From assembly GCA_949290035.1 (NCBI GenBank), contig CASEQO010000072.1:1-11113 (forward strand): a DNA stretch of 11,113 nt, read 5' to 3'. A program made the position numbers and the translations under genes. The first letter of the stretch is position 1. The number at the start of each line of letters is the position of its first letter. The notes under the pieces were generated by a model that had not been told where the DNA came from, searched no databases, and saw only the letters and a list, made by a program, of their open reading frames with translations. Positions 8,201 to 11,113 of the stretch are shown in pieces. This DNA is from an uncultured Mycoplasmataceae bacterium (lineage in GTDB: Bacteria; Bacillota_I; Bacilli_A; Mycoplasmatales; Mycoplasmoidaceae).

Positions 8201-8232
8201 TAAAATAATGAGTAATTAAACTCATTATTTTA
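8201..8232 (-). terminator. Hairpin directly behind lemA
   Basis: A perfect 13-bp stem (8201-8213 with 8220-8232), six-base loop, starting at the base after the lemA stop codon. The following minus-strand sequence has only short T-runs, so it may be a partial terminator or an mRNA-stabilising structure lowering expression of the downstream gene. Confidence 0.6.
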
Positions 8233-8889
8233 TTAGAAACTAACTTTTACATCAATTTTTTTAGATTCTTCAGCTTTAAATAAATTTAATCCAGAATAAC
8301 CTTTTTTATAAACTACAACATTAGTTGGAAAATTATAAATAGTAGAATTAAATTCTGTAACATCTGAATTATATAATCTTCTAGCTGCTGCAATTTCTTT
8401 TTCAATCATTGTAATTTCAGTCATTAATTTTCTAATAGAGCCATCAGCACCTAAATCTGGATAGTTTTCAAATGCCATTGCTATTCCATTAGATATTTTA
8501 TTAATAGCTTCATTTTTTGTAGTTAAATTAGAACCTTGATCAGAATTAGTTATACCACTTCTATACATTGCAATATTTTCATATACTTCTTTGTTAAACT
8601 TAACTTGACTTTTTACTGTATCTACTAATTTAGTTAATGTGTCAAATCTTTTTTCTAATTGAATATCTATTCCTGAAGCACTTTCATTTATCTTATTTTG
8701 CAATCTATTTAAATAATTTACTCTTTTAATAGATGATGTGAAATAATAAATTCCAAAAGTTAATACTACAAATAATCAAAATAAAAATTTTTGAGTCCCT
8801 GAAACAATAACTGGACCTAAATCATTAACAACATTAGGAGTAAATGATTCATTAGTTTTTTCTTTTTGATCTTCTGATGTATATAACAT
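8233..8889 (-). CDS. lemA: LemA family protein
   Basis: ATG at 8887-8889 with GAGGT seven to eight bases ahead; 218 residues, TAA at 8233-8235. After a polar, probably outside N-terminus of about 30 residues comes one helix (about 32-50, TQKFLFWLFVVLTFGIYYF), then the coiled-coil LemA core. Family signatures: VNYLNRLQNKIN, a long helix with DIQLEKRFDTLTKLVDTVK, FENYPDL, LMTEITMIEKEIAAARRLYN, FNSTIYNFPTNVV, and the C-terminal ESKKIDVKVSF. LemA proteins are membrane-anchored helical bundles found in many bacteria; their cellular role is unsettled. The downstream gene at 6432-8162 is probably in the same unit. Confidence 0.95.
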
Positions 8890-8917
8890 ATTTTATACCT
8901 CAAATTAATATAGTATT

Positions 8918-8923
8918 ATTATA
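8918..8923 (-). promoter_or_regulatory. Probable -10 box of lemA
   Basis: TATAAT on the minus strand, 28 bp ahead of the lemA start, in an AT palindrome (TAGTAT / ATACTA, 8911-8928). No clear -35; the upstream space is taken by the terminator of the preceding gene. Confidence 0.4.
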
Positions 8924-8929
8924 TACTAA

Positions 8930-8962
8930 AAACAATAATGATAATGTATATCATTATTGTTT
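8930..8962 (-). terminator. Intrinsic terminator of the surface-protein gene
   Basis: A perfect 12-bp stem (8930-8941 with 8951-8962), nine-base loop, followed on the minus strand by TTTTTAG. Placed 72 bp after the stop of the gene at 9034 and just before lemA. The 70 bp between the stop and the hairpin show nothing else. Confidence 0.8.
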
Positions 8963-9033
8963 ATGCGAAAACGTTTATGTAAAGATTTTGATAATAGTCA
9001 TGTGAGATTATAATGATACTTATCTACTAGAAC

Positions 9034-11113
9034 TTACTTTTTTACTGTTCTAGTTGTAGTAGTTTTATTTTGATTTGGATTTCTATATTGTAGATTTTGA
9101 TTTCTTTGTTGAGGTTGTCTATAAGGATTACTATATAATTGATTATTAGTATTAGAATTGTTAGAATAAGCTAATCTATTATTAGGATTTCTAGAAACAG
9201 TTGTAGTTAATCTTTGTGGTTGATTAATAGTAGAACTTGGCAATCTGTTTTGATTTGGATTTGAATATGTAATATATCTAGATCTTTGTTCTTCTATTCT
9301 TTCTTTTGCTTTCTTTCTAGAAATAATAAAGCATACAATAGCTATTATAATTATTAATAATAGTAACCCAACTCCTCCTATTAACAATCATATTCAATTA
9401 TCTGTAAAAAAGTCATTTTCTTGTTCATTAAATTCACTATTACTAGAATTAATAAAACCATCATTTTGTACATATGAATTTTTGTAATTATATAATGTTA
9501 AAGATATAGTTCTTGATCCATCATTTAAATTACCTTTATCATCATAATAGTTTTTAATAGTTAATAAAAAACTACAAGTATTACTAGAAGTTTGTCATCC
9601 ATCTATTGATTCTATAGTTACATCTTGAGGAAAATCTCCTTTACTAATTAATTCATTTTTTAGTAGATTTAAATCCACTTCATTAATATTTGATGGACTT
9701 CCTAAATCACTTCAATCTAAACTAGTTATATTTGAAGATGAAGGTGGTTGTGATTTAAATCCATAAATTCTAACACCTTCGTTTACAAAAAAGTCTTTGA
9801 ACGCTCCTTGTTTTACATTACCATCTTCATAATATTTATTTAATGATAATTTTAGATTAATATAACCAGTATTATCAGATGATCTTGATAATGCATCTCC
9901 TTTAGCATTCTTATCTAAAACAGATATGTCTAAATTATCTATATTTAAATCATTTGGTATTTCTTCTAAAAATCTATCTAGGTTATTAAATACTAATGTT
10001 TTAATTTGTTCTAATGAAACATCATTTAATGTTTTATTAGCAAATAAATCATATCCATTTAATAATGATAAATCATATGAAGAAACATTTTTAACTTTAG
10101 TAGTTCATTGATAAAAGCCTTCTATTATAAAAGTAAATGATTTATTAGTATTAGAAACTGAACTACCTCCACTAATATATGAATTAGGAGTAATAGTATA
10201 AGTTACTATTCCTTTTATATCATTTTTAATAGGAGTACTAAAATTAAAAATAGTATCTTTATCAAAGAATTGTGTTTGTTTATATAATAAGTTTCTTGCT
10301 CTTGTTTCTAAATCAAACATATTTTCTGGAATTTTTTGTTTATTTCCTCAAGAAACTACAATGTAACTAGTATTTGCTTTAAAACCGTTTATTTCTATTG
10401 TGTTTGGACCTATTCAATCTACTTGATTAGTACTTACTGCTCCATTTGCATAAACTTTTTTTAAAGTTATATCAAATTTAATAGATCCATTATATGAGTT
10501 CTTAACAATATTAGATATTTCTATATCTGATAATGACATACTAGAAACTGGTTTATCATATATTAATGTTTTATTATCTATAATAATTTGTTTTAAATCA
10601 TTTTCATTAATATTTAATACTTCTATAGATTTATAATTATTTACATTATTCATATCATTTAATAAATAAGATGTTTTAGAATTAATAGAAGTATTTGTTA
10701 TATTAAAACCAATTATTAATGCGTCATATGTTGAATCTCTCATTGAAGAATATTGAATTCCCCCGTTCTTATATCACTTATTTAACATGATCCCAACTTG
10801 AACCCTACCATCTTCAGGTCTTCTTTCTCTAATCTCTATAGTAATATCTTCATATGTTACATCCTCTGGATAGTTTGTAAAAAAACTTGACATATTAGAA
10901 GCAACTATTTTTCTTAAATCTAGCTCATTAATATCTGCAGCAGATTTTAATTTATATTGATCAACATTTTGCATATCACTCAAATAATGATCTCATTGTG
11001 AATTTCATTCGGTTGTAATATTTTTCTTAAACCCATGAATTTCTACATTATTTCTAGTAGTACTAGTTGTAGAAATAGAATTACCACTATAAGCACTATT
11101 TATTATAATTGAT
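9034..11113 (-). CDS. Large repeated-domain surface protein, C-terminal part (start beyond the window)
   Basis: 692 residues are visible before TAA at 9034-9036; the frame is open to the right edge, so signal peptide or lipoprotein box cannot be seen. The outside part is a string of about five related domains of 89-119 residues, each with an NELDL-like helix, a DITIEI-like strand, a G-(K/R)-V/I-x-(I/V)-x-L strand before a Tyr-rich turn (LNKYYEDGNV), and an end strand of the form IEINGFK. This style resembles the Mycoplasma lipoprotein-17 (PF04200) repeat proteins; the match is by eye. Then come an acidic linker (NEQENDFF), one transmembrane helix (9319-9396, WIWLLIGGVGLLLLIIIIAI), a stop-transfer SRKKAKER, and a 94-residue cytoplasmic tail rich in Asn, Gln, Pro, Thr and Tyr ending TTTTRTVKK. 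Likely an exposed adhesin or antigen whose tail may touch the cytoskeleton; this role is inference. Confidence 0.85.
9484..11031 (-). repeat. Tandem domain repeats in the surface protein
   Basis: The closing (I/V)-x-I-x-GF motif recurs with its Phe codon at 11029, 10705, 10381, 10114 and 9757, with a degenerate last copy near 9487. Spacing is 108, 108, 89, 119 and about 90 residues. Conserved protein pattern but diverged DNA, so this is an old duplication and not a recent slippage array. Confidence 0.65.

Noticed and set aside
8963..9033. Small gene or RNA between the surface-protein gene and its terminator
   Set aside because: No start with ribosome site and no stable fold seen; taken as 3' untranslated sequence.
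9926..10111. Plus-strand ORF within the surface-protein gene
   Set aside because: Shadow of the strongly patterned minus-strand repeat domains.
9484..11031. CRISPR or short tandem repeat array
   Set aside because: The periodicity is at the protein level (89-119 residues) with diverged DNA; there are no short identical repeats with spacers.

Overview
This is a very AT-rich window from a wall-less bacterium (Mollicutes) that reads UGA as tryptophan. Nearly every gene is interrupted by in-frame TGA under the standard code and opens fully when TGA is Trp; TGG is very rare. The repeated surface protein, the LemA protein and the many small membrane proteins fit a Mycoplasma-like organism. I cannot name the species.

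Layout. (1) Positions 1-3812, minus strand: a tight operon of membrane proteins. The first gene (2841-3812) and the last (ending beyond the left edge, start 830) are paralogs with a Cys/His pattern resembling the TMEM164/YwaF integral-membrane family. Between them lie a four-helix protein (1805-2776) and two ORFs (1394-1723 and 849-1397). These two look like a single four-helix protein split by a -1 frameshift at a run of ten A. If so, the operon has an A-B-B'-A' layout. (2) Positions 3813-4115: a divergent control region with a perfect 23-bp inverted repeat (3944-3966 and 4081-4103) enclosing 114 bp, a good leftward promoter and a leftover rightward -10 box. (3) Positions 4116-6415, plus strand: a type II restriction-modification pair, a complete C5-cytosine methyltransferase without an ATG start followed by an HNH nuclease. 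A bidirectional terminator (6407-6440) closes it. (4) Positions 6432-8889, minus strand: lemA and downstream of it a 576-residue membrane-anchored protein of unknown function. (5) Positions 9034 to the right edge, minus strand: the C-terminal part of a large surface protein with about five tandem 89-119 residue domains, one transmembrane helix and a short Asn/Gln/Pro-rich cytoplasmic tail.

How it fits together. The restriction-modification pair is the only plus-strand block. It sits between minus-strand transcription units and is bounded by the inverted repeat and a strong terminator, like an acquired cassette. The inverted repeat could be an invertible promoter switch, an RNA structure occluding the methyltransferase ribosome site, or paired regulator sites for both divergent units. 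Together with the A10 frameshift site, it is the most interesting signal here.
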